Below, in pieces: positions 15,506-16,159 of a DNA stretch of 16,159 nt. Position numbers and translations under genes: made by a program. Position 1 is the first letter of the stretch. Each line of letters opens with the position of its first letter. Location: NCBI GenBank assembly GCA_004195315.1, contig SDWL01000014.1, forward strand, positions 1-16,159, in the 5' to 3' direction. The notes beneath the pieces are model-generated. The model had not been told where the DNA came from and did not search any database. It saw only the letters and a list, made by a program, of their open reading frames with translations. The DNA is from Lutibacter sp. (GTDB taxonomy: Bacteria; Bacteroidota; Bacteroidia; Flavobacteriales; Flavobacteriaceae).

Positions 15506-16121
15506 TTAAATTTTATCATCTTCATCTCCATCTAAATCTTGAACTACTACCTAGTTTAAAAACCAGACCTAAACTATGTTGAAAATAATCAGTCGCCGTA
15601 GATTTTAGATGATGATTATAATCTGATTGGAAATTCACACCAACTGAGTGTGAAATCCAAGCGTTAAAACCCCAACCTACTGCTACATTAAAATTATTTG
15701 AATCCCCAATTTTTGAATAACCTCCACCTGTTAATACATATGGATCAAACCAGTTAGTTTCGCCAATTAATTCATTTAAGTCATATCTTAATTTTGCATC
15801 CGTTGCAAAAAACGAATCGTTTATTAAATCAGCCTCTGTACTATAACCAAATCCTTTTTTAATTCTATTACCAGATGCAGATAACTGTAAAGTAACTCCT
15901 TTTTTTATATACCTAGCAACAAAAACTCTAACAGCTCCTCCATACATGTTTAAATCTTCAATGCTGGCATTCCCATAATCTTTAATTATTCCGATAATAC
16001 CATCCGGTGTTCTAATATCAACAACATTTATACCTCCACCAACAACCCAAGTGTTATCTTTATCCTGTGAATAAATCGTGTTATTTATCAAAATAAATAT
16101 TAAAAAAAATCCCTGTTTTAT
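15506..16121 (-). pseudogene. Degenerate OmpA/TSP3-family outer-membrane protein (paralogue of the ompA gene)
   Basis: The open frame encodes an OmpA-like beta-barrel resembling residues 25-194 of the intact ompA product. Shared stretches are YDLN-IG-T-WF-PY-GGGY and FQHS-G-V. It shows three signs of decay. First, the signal peptide (KQGFFLIFILINNTIYSQ) is preserved in frame, but the codon before it is ATA, not ATG; the first start-like codon is a TTG at 16091, inside the signal. Second, just after the barrel the frame ends at TGA (15522-15524). Removing one base near 15545 gives QDLDGDEDDKI, which resembles the first TSP3 calcium loop, before a stop at 15506-15508. Third, no OmpA C-terminal domain follows. 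A functional short barrel protein using an unusual start is the alternative. Confidence 0.65.
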
Positions 16122-16135
16122 ACAGGGATTTTTTT
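16103..16135 (-). terminator. Terminator-like hairpin across the start of the degenerate ompA paralogue
   Basis: A perfect 14-bp stem (16103-16116 with 16122-16135), core ATCCCTGT/ACAGGGAT, has a 5-nt loop and T runs on both sides, so it could terminate on either strand. On the minus strand it would end an unseen gene to the right. Its loop contains the ATA codon at the position expected for the paralogue's initiator. Confidence 0.8.
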
Positions 16136-16159
16136 AATCTTTTACATTTATTAACCTAA

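Overview
The window looks like a chromosomal housekeeping segment from a Flavobacteriaceae-type Bacteroidota. It is strongly AT-rich and no start codon has a convincing Shine-Dalgarno sequence. Several intergenic gaps carry octamers matching the Bacteroidota -7 promoter consensus TAnnTTTG. The gene content also fits this group: an OmpA protein with thrombospondin type 3 repeats, a Kbl enzyme, and an AddAB-like helicase/nuclease pair.

Left part (1-2618). The first 35 nt may hold the glycine-rich tail of an upstream gene. A tRNA-Leu(CAA) gene on the minus strand follows, with a hairpin behind it. A 150-nt gap then separates it from prs, which points the other way; matching -7 elements on both strands form a 12-bp inverted repeat, so this is probably a divergent promoter region. 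prs (PRPP synthase) and rplY (ribosomal protein L25/Ctc) form a two-gene unit closed by a strong terminator. pth (peptidyl-tRNA hydrolase) has its own apparent promoter and runs convergently into the next block.

Central block (2665-9531, all minus strand). Seven genes are packed with gaps of 3-20 nt or short overlaps, transcribed in the order addB-like nuclease, alpha/beta hydrolase, GNAT acetyltransferase, MATE transporter, crotonase-family enzyme, a 59-residue single-membrane-span protein, and queD. The functions are unrelated (DNA repair, efflux, acyl-CoA metabolism, queuosine precursor synthesis), so shared transcription rather than a shared pathway ties them together.

Right part (9559-16159, minus strand). 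A terminator separates addB from an OmpA/TSP3 outer-membrane protein gene. Upstream of it lie kbl and an AddA-like UvrD helicase/nuclease gene. The two subunits of the predicted double-strand-break repair nuclease are therefore split by kbl and ompA. At the right edge is a degenerate ompA-like paralogue: it keeps a signal peptide and barrel but has ATA where the start codon should be, a frameshift before the first calcium-binding repeat, and no C-terminal domain. A terminator-like hairpin lies across its start. No CRISPR array, insertion sequence, prophage or attachment site is visible, and no gene-free stretch exceeds 300 nt. The most unusual items are the degenerate ompA paralogue, the shared tRNA/prs promoter palindrome, the possible 5'-terminal hairpin on the ompA mRNA, and the small membrane protein gene.
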